NCBI RefSeq assembly: GCF_000813745.1
Contig: NZ_JWLC01000027.1
Span: forward strand, 124,878 to 188,877
Direction of reading: 5' to 3'
DNA length: 64,000 nt
DNA from: Leisingera sp. ANG-M1
GTDB lineage: Bacteria > Pseudomonadota > Alphaproteobacteria > Rhodobacterales > Rhodobacteraceae
The notes beneath the pieces were generated by a model, which saw only the letters and a program-made list of their open reading frames with translations, did not search any database and had not been told where the DNA came from. The position numbers and the translations under genes were made by a program. This document shows, in pieces, positions 51,734 through 61,358 of the stretch. Each line of letters starts with the position of its first letter. Within the stretch, counting starts at the first letter, position 1.

Positions 51734-51777
51734 ATGCAGTAACTTTGCTGCATGTCAAGTGCAGTCATTTAACTGCA
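51734..51777 (-). promoter_or_regulatory. Paired dyads and promoter of the ArsR-VOC unit
   Basis: Dyad 1 (51734-51753): ATGCAG and CTGCAT arms. Dyad 2 (51760-51777): TGCAGT and ACTGCA arms. On the minus strand TTGACA (51758-51753) is followed 17 bases later by ATAAAA, so the dyads overlap a good sigma-70-type promoter. The pattern fits autorepression by the ArsR protein. Confidence 0.6.
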
Positions 51778-52181
51778 TATCAGAGCTGAGATCGAAAGCG
51801 AACCTTGGTGATGTAGAAACCGGGGTCAGCTTCGTCTGGTTAGCCGCCGTTCAGCGCGAAGATTGGCAAAGCCTGAAGCCTGCGCCTGACAGCCACTAGA
51901 ATGCATGCCGCAAGATCCGGTGCCATCCGCGATCATCCAGTTACCTGGGGCGGGGCACTCTGGCGGCAAAGGCGGTTCGCTGGTCATGCCGCTGCTGGCG
52001 CGTGACTGCCGGCGGCGCGCTGCGGGCAGCAGCTTCCTGCCTGTCAAGACGGCCTGCGGTCCCGGCGGTGGTTTTCCGCCGAACTGTGTTCTTTTTCTGG
52101 CGCGCTGGCTCACGATTCGTTACAGTTTCGGTGAGACCCCGAAAACGGGGCGCGAGCGAGGCATATAGTGGCGGTATTCCC
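51778..52181. other. Intergenic region upstream of ftsW
   Basis: About 400 bases without a supported gene. The second part of the dcw cluster needs a promoter here because the three preceding genes face the other way. A small hairpin (ACCCC, GAAAA loop, CGGGG) is at 52136-52150, followed by CATATAGTG. Nothing else is clear. Confidence 0.45.
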
Positions 52182-53348
52182 ATGACTGAGATGGTCTATG
52201 GCGCGGTTCCTGTGCAGGCAGGGGAACCGATTCTCCCGAAATGGTGGCGGACGCTGGATAAGTGGACGATGTCCTGCATCCTGATGCTGTTCGTGATCGG
52301 TTTGCTCCTGGGTCTGGCGGCCTCGGTGCCGCTGGCGGAGAGGAACGGGTTCGGCAATTTCCACTATGTGCAGCGGCAGGCGGTGTTTGGCCTGACGGCG
52401 CTGGCGGCGATGCTGATCACATCCGTGATGTCGCCCACGCTGGTGCGGCGGCTGGCGGTGCTGGGCTTTGCCGTGGCCTTTGTCGCGCTGGCGTTTCTGC
52501 CCATCTTCGGGACCGATTTCGGCAAAGGGGCGGTGCGATGGTACTCGCTTGGCTTTGCCTCGCTGCAGCCGTCTGAATTCCTGAAGCCGGGCTTCATCGT
52601 GGTGGCGGCCTGGATGATTGCCGCCAGTCAGCAGATAAACGGCCCGCCCGGCACACTGATGTCTTTCGCGCTGTGCCTGATGGTGGTCATGATGCTGGTT
52701 TTGCAGCCGGATTTCGGCCAGGCCAGCCTGATCCTGTTTGGCTGGGGGGTGATGTATTTTGTCGCCGGAGCGCCGATGCTGCTGCTGGTCTGCATGGCTG
52801 CGGTGGTCGTGATGGGCGGGGTCTTTGCCTATAACAGCTCCGAGCATTTTGCCCGCCGCATCGACGGCTTCCTGAACCCGGATGTCGATCCGACCACCCA
52901 GCTGGGCTACGCCACCAATGCGATCCGCGAGGGCGGCTTGTTCGGGGTCGGCGTCGGCGAGGGCCAGGTGAAATGGTCGCTGCCCGATGCCCATACCGAT
53001 TTCATCGTGGCTGTGGCGGCCGAGGAATACGGGCTGGTGCTGGTGGTGGTCCTGATCGCGCTTTATGCCTTGATCGTGGTGCGCTCGCTGTTCCGGCTGA
53101 TGCGTGAGCGCGATACGTTTATCCGTCTGGCGGGCACCGGCCTTGTGTGCATGTTCGGTGTGCAGGCGATGATCAACATGGGCGTCGCGGTGCGGCTTTT
53201 GCCTGCCAAGGGCATGACGCTGCCGTTTGTGAGCTACGGCGGATCCTCGCTGATTGCCACCGGCATTGCGGTGGGTATGCTGCTGGCCTTTACCCGGACC
53301 CGTCCGCAGGGCGGGATTGCCGACTACCTGAACGGCCGCGGCCGCTGA
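52182..53348 (+). CDS. ftsW: Septal peptidoglycan polymerase FtsW
   Basis: A 388-residue SEDS glycosyltransferase with about ten transmembrane helices. Landmarks are [76 protein letters not shown] and [21 protein letters not shown]. It polymerises lipid II at the septum with FtsI. ATG 52182 gives the family N-terminus; 60 codons of upstream open frame are disregarded. Restarts the dcw cluster on the plus strand. Confidence 0.95.
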   Translation: MTEMVYGAVPVQAGEPILPKWWRTLDKWTMSCILMLFVIGLLLGLAASVPLAERNGFGNFHYVQRQAVFGLTALAAMLITSVMSPTLVRRLAVLGFAVAFVALAFLPIFGTDFGKGAVRWYSLGFASLQPSEFLKPGFIVVAAWMIAASQQINGPPGTLMSFALCLMVVMMLVLQPDFGQASLILFGWGVMYFVAGAPMLLLVCMAAVVVMGGVFAYNSSEHFARRIDGFLNPDVDPTTQLGYATNAIREGGLFGVGVGEGQVKWSLPDAHTDFIVAVAAEEYGLVLVVVLIALYALIVVRSLFRLMRERDTFIRLAGTGLVCMFGVQAMINMGVAVRLLPAKGMTLPFVSYGGSSLIATGIAVGMLLAFTRTRPQGGIADYLNGRGR

Positions 53349-53373
53349 GAGATCTGGAAAGAGACCCCCTGGG

Positions 53374-54465
53374 ATGGCACAGAAACTGCTCTTGATGGCG
53401 GCCGGCGGGACCGGCGGCCATATGTTTCCGGCGCAGTCGCTGGCGGAGACGATGCTGGCCCGCGGCTGGCGGGTGAAGCTGTCAACGGACGCCCGCGGGG
53501 CGCGCTACACCGGCGCCTTTCCGGAGGCGGTTGAGATTTCCGAAGTGTCCTCGGCCACCTTTGCCCGCGGCGGCCTGCTGGCCAAGGCGCTGGTGGGGCC
53601 GAAGATTGCCGGCGGCGTTCTATCGATGATGATGCAGATGCGGCGCGAGCGGCCGGATGCGGTGATCGGCTTTGGCGGCTACCCGTCGATCCCGGCGCTG
53701 GGGGCGGCGACGCTCTTGAAACTGCCGCGGATGATTCATGAGCAGAACGGCGTTCTGGGCCGGGTCAATCAGATCTTTGCCAAGCGGGTTGCGGGCGTTG
53801 CCTGCGGCACCTGGCCGACCGCGCTGCCGGACGGGGTTCCGCATGAGCATGTGGGCAACCCGGTGCGCAGTGCGGTGATGGAGCGTGCGGGCGCCGGCTA
53901 TATTCCGCCGGGCGACTATCCGATGTCGCTCTTGGTGATGGGCGGCAGCCAGGGCGCGCGCATCCTGTCGGACGTGGTGCCGGGTGCGGTCGCAGCCCTG
54001 CCGGAGGCCATGCGCCAGCACCTGCGGGTGTCGCATCAGGCGCGCAGCGAAGATCTGGAACGGGTCAGCGCCTTTTATGCGGAACACGGTATCAACGCCG
54101 ATGTGCAGACCTTTTTCAATGATGTGCCTTCGCGCATGTCCGAGGCGCAGCTGGTGATCTCGCGCTCGGGCGCGTCGTCGGTGGCTGATATATCGGTCAT
54201 CGGGCGGCCCTCGATCCTGATCCCCTTTGCTGCTGCCGCCGGCGACCATCAAACCGCTAACGCCCGCGGCCTGGTTGACGCCAATGCCGCCGTGATGATC
54301 CCGGAAAGCGCCCTTGATGTTCCGGCGCTGGCAGAGCATATGGGCGCGATTCTGAGTAACCCGCAGGCTGCGACACAGATGTCGGCTGCCGCTTTGAGCG
54401 CCGGGGTTCCCGATGCTGCTGAACGTCTGGCGGCACTGGTGGAGCAGCTGGCCGAGGAAGGATAA
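53374..54465 (+). CDS. murG: UDP-GlcNAc transferase MurG
   Basis: A 363-residue GT28 glycosyltransferase converting lipid I to lipid II at the inner face of the membrane. Glycine loop [12 protein letters not shown] (9-20), [33 protein letters not shown] and [24 protein letters not shown] are present. Located 25 bases after ftsW and 5 before murC. Confidence 0.96.
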   Translation: MAQKLLLMAAGGTGGHMFPAQSLAETMLARGWRVKLSTDARGARYTGAFPEAVEISEVSSATFARGGLLAKALVGPKIAGGVLSMMMQMRRERPDAVIGFGGYPSIPALGAATLLKLPRMIHEQNGVLGRVNQIFAKRVAGVACGTWPTALPDGVPHEHVGNPVRSAVMERAGAGYIPPGDYPMSLLVMGGSQGARILSDVVPGAVAALPEAMRQHLRVSHQARSEDLERVSAFYAEHGINADVQTFFNDVPSRMSEAQLVISRSGASSVADISVIGRPSILIPFAAAAGDHQTANARGLVDANAAVMIPESALDVPALAEHMGAILSNPQAATQMSAAALSAGVPDAAERLAALVEQLAEEG

Positions 54466-54470
54466 ACGTT

Positions 54471-55868
54471 ATGAACCCTGCAACCAAACTGCCTGGTGAC
54501 GTCGGCCCGATCCATTTCGTGGGGATCGGAGGCATCGGCATGTCAGGCATCGCTGAGGTTTTGCTGAACCTTGGCTACATGGTGCAGGGGTCGGACCTGA
54601 AGTCTTCGAAAATCACCAATCGCCTGGAGGAGCTGGGCGCGCGGATTTTTGTGGGCCAGAAGGCGGAGAACCTGGAGGAAGCCGCGGTTGTGGTGATCTC
54701 CTCGGCAATCAAACCGGGCAACCCGGAGCTGGACGAGGCGCGCCTGCGCGGCCTGCCGGTGGTGCGCCGGGCCGATATGCTGGCGGAGCTGATGCGGCTC
54801 AAGTCCAACGTTGCCATTGCCGGGACCCATGGCAAGACCACCACCACCACCATGATGGCCGAGCTGATGGTGGCCGGCGGTTTTGACCCGACAATCATTA
54901 ACGGCGGCATTATTCACGCCTACGGCTCCAACGCACGGATGGGGCAGGGCGAATGGATGGTGGTCGAGGCGGATGAGAGCGACGGCTCCTTCAACCGGCT
55001 GCCTGCGACCATCGCTGTGGTGACCAATATCGACCCCGAGCATATGGAGCATTGGGGTGATTTTGACACGTTGCGTGACGGGTTCCTGGAGTTTGTCTCC
55101 AACATTCCGTTTTACGGCATTGCAGTCTGCTGCACCGACCACCCGGAAGTGCAGGCGCTGATCGGGCGGATCTCGGACCGCCGGGTCGTGACCTATGGGT
55201 TCAACGCGCAGGCGGATGTGCGGGCGGTGAACCTGACCTATAAGGCGGGCGTTGCCCATTTCGACGTGCACCTGCAGGCCGAGGACCGGGTGATCGAGGG
55301 CTGTACCCTGCCGATGCCGGGCGACCATAACGTCTCGAATGCGCTCTCCGCTGTTGCGGTTGCACGGCATCTGGGCATGAACAGCACCGAGATCCGCGAG
55401 GCGCTGGCGGCCTTTGGCGGTGTGAACCGGCGTTTCACCAAGGTGGGCGAAGTCGACGGTGTCACCATCATCGACGATTACGGCCACCACCCGGTGGAGA
55501 TCGCGGCGGTGCTGAAAGCGGCGCGCCAAGCCTGCGAGGGCCGGGTGATTGCGGTGCATCAGCCGCACCGCTACACCCGCCTGTCGAGCCTGTTCGATGA
55601 TTTCTGCGCTTGTTTCAATGAGGCGGACGTCGTGGCCATTGCCGAGGTCTTTGCCGCGGGCGAGGAGCCGATTGAAGGCGCCAGCCGCGACGATCTGGTG
55701 GCGGGTCTGATCCGCCATGGCCACCGCCATGCCCGCGCCATCCTGAGCGAAGACGACCTGGAGCGCCTTGTGCGCGAACAAGCGCGGCCTGGCGACATGG
55801 TAGTTTGCCTCGGCGCCGGCACTATCAGTACCTGGGCCAACGGCCTGCCGGACCGGTTGCAGCAATGA
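54471..55868 (+). CDS. murC: UDP-MurNAc:L-Ala ligase MurC
   Basis: A 465-residue Mur ligase adding the first L-alanine. It has the Rossmann-like [21 protein letters not shown] loop AGTHGKTTT (117-125), [44 protein letters not shown] and [14 protein letters not shown]. Start ATG 54471 follows murG closely. Confidence 0.96.
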   Translation: MNPATKLPGDVGPIHFVGIGGIGMSGIAEVLLNLGYMVQGSDLKSSKITNRLEELGARIFVGQKAENLEEAAVVVISSAIKPGNPELDEARLRGLPVVRRADMLAELMRLKSNVAIAGTHGKTTTTTMMAELMVAGGFDPTIINGGIIHAYGSNARMGQGEWMVVEADESDGSFNRLPATIAVVTNIDPEHMEHWGDFDTLRDGFLEFVSNIPFYGIAVCCTDHPEVQALIGRISDRRVVTYGFNAQADVRAVNLTYKAGVAHFDVHLQAEDRVIEGCTLPMPGDHNVSNALSAVAVARHLGMNSTEIREALAAFGGVNRRFTKVGEVDGVTIIDDYGHHPVEIAAVLKAARQACEGRVIAVHQPHRYTRLSSLFDDFCACFNEADVVAIAEVFAAGEEPIEGASRDDLVAGLIRHGHRHARAILSEDDLERLVREQARPGDMVVCLGAGTISTWANGLPDRLQQ

Positions 55869-55948
55869 GTGTCGCGGGAAGTGGCGGGGGCGCTGCCCCC
55901 CGCCGCCTTTTGCGGCTCCCCCCGGGATATTTGAAGCAAGAGGAAGCC
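55869..55948. repeat. Dispersed GC-rich intergenic element, copy C
   Basis: Contains GGGGGCGCTGCCCCCC, GCCGCCTTTTGCGGC and CCCCCGGGATATTTGAAGC, a diverged relative of copy A at 13633-13711. It lies directly after murC. Confidence 0.45.
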
Positions 55949-55968
55949 GGCGGGCTGAGGGGGCGGGT

Positions 55969-56226
55969 GTGACGCTGTCCCTGACCCTTGCCGCCGTCTG
56001 GGCGCTGGCGGCCAATTTGCTGGCGATGATTCCGAGTCGCGACAATCATTGGCGCCGCGCCTATGTGCTGATTGCGCTGGGCATTCCGCTTTTGGGCTAT
56101 GTGACTTATGAAAACGGCCCCTGGTGGGGGCTGGCAGTGCTGCTGGCGGGGATGTCGGTGCTGCGCTGGCCGGTGGTTTATTTCCTGCGCTGGATCGGTG
56201 TTTTGCCGCGGGGCAGCCGCGAGTAG
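55969..56226 (+). CDS. DUF2484 membrane protein
   Basis: An 85-residue protein matching DUF2484, a family found almost only in Rhodobacterales between murC and murB. Three hydrophobic segments: LTLAAVWALAANLLAMIP, AYVLIALGIPLLGYVTY and WGLAVLLAGMSVLRWPVVYFL. Starts at GTG 55969. Constant position in the dcw cluster suggests a link to division or wall synthesis, but the role is unknown. Confidence 0.82.
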   Translation: MTLSLTLAAVWALAANLLAMIPSRDNHWRRAYVLIALGIPLLGYVTYENGPWWGLAVLLAGMSVLRWPVVYFLRWIGVLPRGSRE

Positions 56227-56239
56227 CCGGAGTGCCGCC

Positions 56240-56536
56240 GTGTTTTGGCCGACCTTGTCAGCCGGTATTGGGTTGGCCTTCGGCCTGGCCGGGCGGGCGC
56301 TGGCACTTTTTCAAAGTGCTTGGAGCGGTTGCGGCGCTGGGTATCGGGGCGTTCGTCTATGATTTCGTTGTCTTCGTCCAGCCAGATTTCGAAGGCGGCA
56401 CCGGCGGCAAAGGGGCAGGAAACGGCCTTGGAATTGCGCTCGGTTTTTTCTCATTGCTGCAATGGCTGCGGCCCTGGCGGGGCTCTTTTCCGGGCTTGCG
56501 GTCTATGCTTTGAACCGCTGGATGAAACGGCCGTGA
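56240..56536 (+). pseudogene. Small membrane protein with two homopolymer frameshifts
   Basis: A GTG with GGAG 7 bases upstream opens a frame reading FWPTLSAGIGLAFGLAGRAL. After the T5 run at 56307-56311 the sensible sequence moves by one frame (KVLGAVAALGIGAFVYDFVVFV, then GNGLGIALGF). After the T6 run at 56444-56449 it moves back (LIAAMAAALAGLFSGLAVYAL, then NRWMKRP and stop). Removing one T from the first run and adding one to the second restores about 97 residues with three transmembrane helices. Either a decayed gene or two sequencing errors. Family not recognised. Confidence 0.55.
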
Positions 56537-56722
56537 ATGCGGTTTGCGGCGCTGATGCGCCGCCAGAACAGTTTCTTCCGCTCGTTTACCGGGTGTTTTC
56601 CTTGGGGTGCTAAAGCTGTAGGGTGCCTGGCGGTCTCCTGCCGCCCGGCGCGTATGTGCGCTTCCGGTGGCAAATTGTTTCTCTCCGCGGCCGGTTGCCT
56701 GGTACTGGTCCGGAGTCGGGTT

Positions 56723-57061
56723 GTGGTAGCGATTACATTGATATGGCTGGTTTTTGGCCTGGTTTGGCTGATCGGCTTTTATTATCTGGCGCGGTTCCGG
56801 CGGCGCGGCCTGGCGCGCGGGCTGGTGGCATTCTGGCTGCTGCTCTTGGTCTGGCTGGTGCTTAGCCTCTATCACGAAAACCACCAGCATGATCTCCGCA
56901 AAGTCGTGTTGTCCCTTTATTTCAACGGCCATCTTGTTTACGGACTGTGCGCGTTCATTGGCTGGAACTTGGGACAAAAGAGACGATGGCGGCGCAAACT
57001 GAAACTATTCTTCCGGCGGCTCGCGGGCGGCTCACGGAGCAGAAGCCGCTTGCGGAGCTGA
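56723..57061 (+). CDS. Hypothetical membrane protein overlapping murB
   Basis: A 112-residue protein with three hydrophobic segments ([53 protein letters not shown]) and a strongly basic tail. GTG 56723 has GGAG 7 bases upstream, like the previous locus. A longer frame begins at 56537, but that extra part looks non-coding. Its last 76 bases overlap murB in another frame. No family recognised. Confidence 0.45.
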   Translation: MVAITLIWLVFGLVWLIGFYYLARFRRRGLARGLVAFWLLLLVWLVLSLYHENHQHDLRKVVLSLYFNGHLVYGLCAFIGWNLGQKRRWRRKLKLFFRRLAGGSRSRSRLRS

Positions 57062-57927
57062 CCTGGCTGCGGGTCGGCGGTCCGGCGGACCATCTGTTTC
57101 AGCCGGCTGATGTCGAAGACCTGGCGGATTTCCTGCGGCAGCTGGACCCGGCGGTGCAGGTATTCCCGATGGGGGTCGGCTCCAACCTCATCGTGCGGGA
57201 CGGCGGCTTGCGCGCGGTGGTGATCCGGCTGGGCCGCGGTTTCAATGGGATTGAGGTCAACGGCGATACCGTTACTGCAGGCGCCGCGGCGCTGGATGCG
57301 CATGTGGCCAAGAAGGCGGCGGACGCAGGCATTGACCTTACTTTCCTGCGCACCATTCCTGGCTCGATCGGCGGTGCAGTGCGGATGAATGCGGGCTGCT
57401 ACGGCAGCTATACTGCGGATGTGTTTGTCTCGGCCACGATTGTCACCCGGGAGGGTGAAATCCGCGAGATCACCGCGGAGGAACTGGCATTTCAATACCG
57501 CCAGACCGCCATGCCGGAAGGCGCGGTGCTGGTTTCAGCCACGCTGCGGGGGCACAGCGGCGAACCGGCGGAGCTGCATGCCCGGATGGAGGCGCAGCTG
57601 CGGAAGCGCGATGAGACCCAGCCGACCCGCGACCGCTCGGCCGGCTCCACCTTCCGCAATCCGGCGGGGTTCTCCTCGACCGGGCGGGAAGACGACGTGC
57701 ATGACCTGAAAGCCTGGAAGGTGATCGACAGTGCCGGCATGCGCGGCGCCCGGCGCGGGGCTGCGCAGATGAGCGAGAAGCATTCCAACTTCCTGATCAA
57801 CACCGGTGGCGCAACTGCCGCAGATCTGGAGGGATTGGGCGAGGAGGTGCGGAAAAAGGTTTACGCCAATTCCGGCATCACGCTAGAGTGGGAAATCATG
57901 CGGATTGGTGATCCGCTTCCCGAATAA
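56986..57927 (+). CDS. murB: UDP-MurNAc dehydrogenase MurB
   Basis: A 313-residue FAD enzyme reducing enolpyruvyl-UDP-GlcNAc to UDP-MurNAc. It has [46 protein letters not shown], the catalytic-serine segment [10 protein letters not shown] and the C-terminal glutamate in [12 protein letters not shown]. The short form with NAGCYG is type I/IIb-like. ATG 56986 gives the family start. Confidence 0.95.
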   Translation: MAAQTETILPAARGRLTEQKPLAELTWLRVGGPADHLFQPADVEDLADFLRQLDPAVQVFPMGVGSNLIVRDGGLRAVVIRLGRGFNGIEVNGDTVTAGAAALDAHVAKKAADAGIDLTFLRTIPGSIGGAVRMNAGCYGSYTADVFVSATIVTREGEIREITAEELAFQYRQTAMPEGAVLVSATLRGHSGEPAELHARMEAQLRKRDETQPTRDRSAGSTFRNPAGFSSTGREDDVHDLKAWKVIDSAGMRGARRGAAQMSEKHSNFLINTGGATAADLEGLGEEVRKKVYANSGITLEWEIMRIGDPLPE

Positions 57928-58220
57928 CTGGAATTCCTCAGCGCTGACAAAGGCTTCCCGGGCCGCAGCTGGATGGGGGCATGTGTTCCAGCCAGGAACC
58001 GGGCAGCGGCAATTGTTAAACGTGGTAAAGGCATCGTTAACGCGCCGGTAAGACTTAGGGCGTTAGGGTGCCGAAGAGGCGGCAATGATCTGCCGGTTTA
58101 AGGGGGCAGGCGCCCCGCAAAAATCAGCCGGGAACAGCCCGGCACAAGGATATAAGGCGGGCCTTTTGGGGGCTCCAAAAACCAGGGGCATGAAAGCCCC
58201 GCATATTGAGGCGCTTCGAG
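57928..58220 (+). promoter_or_regulatory. Intergenic region murB-ddl
   Basis: 293 bases with no gene. Around 58015-58060 are several TTAA-type motifs, including TTAA-N7-GTAA at 58037-58051, one base off the CtrA consensus TTAA-N7-TTAA. A promoter for ddl-ftsQ-ftsA is plausible here. Confidence 0.4.
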
Positions 58221-59141
58221 GTGAGTAAGTCGAGCAGGGCACTCCCGAAAGTCGCGGTGCTGATGGGCGGACCATCGGCCGAACGCGAGGTATCGCTGTC
58301 CAGCGGCCGCGAATGCGCGGCCGCATTGCGCGGTGAGGGGTTTGAGGTTGTTGAGGTGGACGCGGGCCAGGACCTGTGCGCGCGCCTGCAGGAAATCCAG
58401 CCGGATGTGGTGTTCAACGCGCTGCACGGGCGCTGGGGCGAGGACGGCTGCGTGCAGGGCATGCTGGAATGGCTGCAGATCCCCTATACCCATTCCGGTG
58501 TGCTGGCCTCAGCCCTGGCGATGGACAAGCAGCGCTCCAAGGAGGTTTTCAAGGCCGCAGCCCTGCCGGTCTGCGAAAGCGGTATCTTTGCCAGGGATGA
58601 CGTGAGCGCGGGCCATGTGATGGCGCCGCCCTATGTGGTGAAGCCCAATAACGAAGGCTCCAGCGTCGGCATCTATATTGTGCATGAGGCGGCGAACGGC
58701 CCGCCGCAGCTGTCGGAGGAGATGCCTGCCGAAGTGATGGTGGAGAGTTTTGCGCCGGGGCGTGAGCTGACCACCACTGTGATCGGGGACAAGGCGCTGA
58801 CGGTGACCGATATCCTGACCGACGGCTGGTACGATTACGACGCCAAATACAAGCCGGGCGGCTCGCGCCATGTGCTGCCGGCCGATCTGCCGCGGGAGAT
58901 TTTCGACCTCTGCCTGGAATATGCGCTGAAAGCGCATGAGGTGCTGGGCTGCCGCGGTGTCAGCCGCACCGATTTCCGCTGGGATGAGGCCCGCGGCGCA
59001 AACGGGCTGATCATTCTGGAAACCAATACCCAGCCCGGCATGACGCCGACCTCGCTGGTGCCGGAGCAGGCGGACCATTGCGGCATGACCTTTGGCCAGC
59101 TCTGCGCCTGGATGGTGGAGGATGCGTCATGCAATCGCTGA
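58221..59141 (+). CDS. ddl: D-alanine--D-alanine ligase
   Basis: A 306-residue ATP-grasp ligase making D-Ala-D-Ala for MurF. Landmarks are KVAVLMGGPSAEREVSLSSGREC, FNALHGRWGEDGCVQGMLEWLQIPYTHSGVLASALAMDK, VVKPNNEGSSVGI, CRGVSRTDFRW and LETNTQPGMTPTSLVPEQA. GTG 58221 follows GAGG by 9 bases; a TTG at 58206 is the alternative. It overlaps ftsQ by 13 bases. Confidence 0.94.
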   Translation: MSKSSRALPKVAVLMGGPSAEREVSLSSGRECAAALRGEGFEVVEVDAGQDLCARLQEIQPDVVFNALHGRWGEDGCVQGMLEWLQIPYTHSGVLASALAMDKQRSKEVFKAAALPVCESGIFARDDVSAGHVMAPPYVVKPNNEGSSVGIYIVHEAANGPPQLSEEMPAEVMVESFAPGRELTTTVIGDKALTVTDILTDGWYDYDAKYKPGGSRHVLPADLPREIFDLCLEYALKAHEVLGCRGVSRTDFRWDEARGANGLIILETNTQPGMTPTSLVPEQADHCGMTFGQLCAWMVEDASCNR

Positions 59142-60022
59142 AAGGGCGCTTCCGCCGCGAGACGGGTGAGCGGGCAGACCCGGCGCCGTCACGGCTGAAG
59201 TACCGGCTGCAGCGCTGGATGCTGACGCCGGGCATCCGGTTCGGCCTGCGCTTTGGCATACCGTTCTGCCTGATCTTTGCCGCGGGCAGCGCCTATCTGG
59301 CGGATGAAGGGCGGCGCGACGCGCTGCGGGGGCTGGTCAATGATGCCCGCGCCGCGATCGAAGAGCGGCCGGAGTTCATGGTCAATGTGATGGCGGTGGA
59401 TGGGGCGGGCACCAGCGTGGCGCAGGATATCCGCGAAGTGGTGCCGCTGGATTTTCCGGTCAGCTCCTTTGATCTGGACCTGCAGCAGATACGAGATGTG
59501 ATCACCGGGCTGGATCCGGTGAAATCCGCAAGCGTGCGGATCCGTCCGGGCGGCATCCTGCAGGTGGACGTGGAAGAGCGCGAACCGGCGCTGATCTGGC
59601 GCAGCCGCGAGGGGCTGGCGCTGCTGGACGAAAGCGGCATTCACGTGGCCGAGCTGGGCCACCGCAGCCTGCATCCGGACCTGCCGCTGATTGCCGGCGA
59701 GGGCGCCGACGGCGAGGCGGCCGAGGCACTGCGCCTGTTTGCGGCGGCGCGCCCGCTGGGTGCACGTTTGCGCGGCTTGGTGCGGGTGGGCGAGCGGCGC
59801 TGGGACGTGGTGCTGGACCGCAAGCAGCGGATCATGCTGCCGGCGGAGAACCCGGTGCCGGCGCTGGAGCGGGTGCTGGCGGTGAGTGAAGTGCAGGATT
59901 TGCTGGAACGCGATGTGGCGGCGGTGGATATGCGCCTGGCTGGGCGCCCGACCATCCGCATGACCGAAAACTCAGTGGAAAACTGGTGGCGGATCCGGCA
60001 GCTGAACGGGGGCGGGCAGTAA
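59129..60022 (+). CDS. ftsQ: Cell division protein FtsQ
   Basis: A 297-residue bitopic protein: basic cytoplasmic start, transmembrane helix (about 37-55), then the POTRA domain (about 80-150, FPVSSFDLDLQQIRDVITGLDPVKSASVRIRPGGILQVDVEEREPALIW) and the beta domain. FtsQ bridges early and late division proteins through FtsB/FtsL. ATG 59129 overlaps the ddl end in another frame and precedes ftsA directly. Confidence 0.93.
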   Translation: MQSLKGRFRRETGERADPAPSRLKYRLQRWMLTPGIRFGLRFGIPFCLIFAAGSAYLADEGRRDALRGLVNDARAAIEERPEFMVNVMAVDGAGTSVAQDIREVVPLDFPVSSFDLDLQQIRDVITGLDPVKSASVRIRPGGILQVDVEEREPALIWRSREGLALLDESGIHVAELGHRSLHPDLPLIAGEGADGEAAEALRLFAAARPLGARLRGLVRVGERRWDVVLDRKQRIMLPAENPVPALERVLAVSEVQDLLERDVAAVDMRLAGRPTIRMTENSVENWWRIRQLNGGGQ

Positions 60023-60023
60023 G

Positions 60024-61358
60024 ATGACAGATCTCTATCAATCGCAGCGGGCGATGCGGCAGATGCGGCGCCAGGCGATGCAGCGCGGTGTGGTGGCCAT
60101 TCTGGACGTGGGCAGCTCGAAGATCGCCTGCCTGGTGCTGCGTTTCGACGGCACCGGCAAGCTGAGCGAGGACGGCTCGATCGGGGCTTTGGCCGGGCAG
60201 TCGGGCTTCCGGGTGATTGGCGCTGCGACCACGCGTTCGCGCGGGGTGCAGTTCGGCGAGATCAACGCGATGCAGGAGACTGAGCGCGCCATCCGCACCG
60301 CGGTGCAGGCAGCGCAGAAGATGGCCGAGGTGCGGGTGGATCACGTGATCGCCTGTTTCTCGGGCGCCAATCCGCGCTCTTATGGCCTCGACTCCAAGCT
60401 GGAGCTGGAAGGGCAGGTTGTCTCCGAGAATGAGGTGGCGCAGGTGCTGGCCTCCTGCGAGGTGCCGGAGTACGGCGCGGGCCGCGAGGTGCTGCACGCG
60501 CAGCCGGTGAACTTTGCGCTCGACAACCGGTCGGGCCTGGGTGATCCGCGCGGCCAGATGGGCCAGACCCTGGCGGTCGACATGCATATGCTGACGGTGG
60601 ATGCCATCGCGGTGCAGAACCTGGTGCGCTGCATCCAGCGCTGCGATCTGGAGCTGGCGGGGATCGCGTCCTCGGCTTATGCCTCGGGCTTTTCCTCGCT
60701 GGTTGAAGATGAGCAGGAGCTGGGCGCGGCCTGTATCGACATGGGCGGCGGCTCGACCTCGATCTCGGTCTTCATGAAGAAACACATGATCTATGCCGAC
60801 GCGGTGCGTCTGGGCGGCGATCACATCACCAGCGACATTTCGATGGGGCTGGGCGTGCCCCTGGCCAATGCCGAGCGGATAAAGACCTTTTGCGGCGGGG
60901 TGCATGCCACCGGCGCCGATGACCGCGACATGATCGATATCGGCGGCGACACCGGTGACTGGGAGCATGACCGCCGCACCGTCAGCCGGGCCGAGCTGAT
61001 CGGCATCATGCGGCCGCGGGTGGAAGAGATCCTGGAAGAGGTGCGGGCGCGGCTGGATGCGGCCGGGTTCGAATACCTCCCAAGCCAGCAGATCGTGCTG
61101 ACCGGCGGCTCCAGCCAGATCATGGGGCTGGATGGGCTGGCGAGCCGCATTCTGGGCCAGCAGGTGCGCCTGGGGCGGCCTTTGCGGGTGCATGGCCTGC
61201 CGCAATCGGCAACCGGGCCGGGCTTTGCGTCCGCCGTGGGGCTGTGCCTGTTCGCGGCCCATCCGCAGGACGAATGGTGGGATTTCGACATGCCTGCCAG
61301 CCGTCATCCGGCGGGCACGCTGGGCCGGGCGGTGCGGTGGTTCCGCGACAACTGGTAA
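60024..61358 (+). CDS. ftsA: Cell division protein FtsA
   Basis: A 444-residue actin-like ATPase that tethers FtsZ to the membrane. It has phosphate 1 VAILDVGSSKIACLVLR, VHVITG-like region LAVDMHMLTVDAIAVQNL, ACIDMGGGSTSISVF (phosphate 2), adenosine loop VLTGGSSQIMGL, and a C-terminal amphipathic helix GRAVRWFRDNW for membrane binding. Starts one base after the ftsQ stop. Confidence 0.96.
   Translation: MTDLYQSQRAMRQMRRQAMQRGVVAILDVGSSKIACLVLRFDGTGKLSEDGSIGALAGQSGFRVIGAATTRSRGVQFGEINAMQETERAIRTAVQAAQKMAEVRVDHVIACFSGANPRSYGLDSKLELEGQVVSENEVAQVLASCEVPEYGAGREVLHAQPVNFALDNRSGLGDPRGQMGQTLAVDMHMLTVDAIAVQNLVRCIQRCDLELAGIASSAYASGFSSLVEDEQELGAACIDMGGGSTSISVFMKKHMIYADAVRLGGDHITSDISMGLGVPLANAERIKTFCGGVHATGADDRDMIDIGGDTGDWEHDRRTVSRAELIGIMRPRVEEILEEVRARLDAAGFEYLPSQQIVLTGGSSQIMGLDGLASRILGQQVRLGRPLRVHGLPQSATGPGFASAVGLCLFAAHPQDEWWDFDMPASRHPAGTLGRAVRWFRDNW

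Noticed and set aside
56357-56977. A 206-codon minus-strand frame between DUF2484 and murB
   Set aside because: Composition (Pro, Gln, Arg, Lys rich) fits an antisense shadow; the plus strand has membrane-protein-like frames with ribosome sites.
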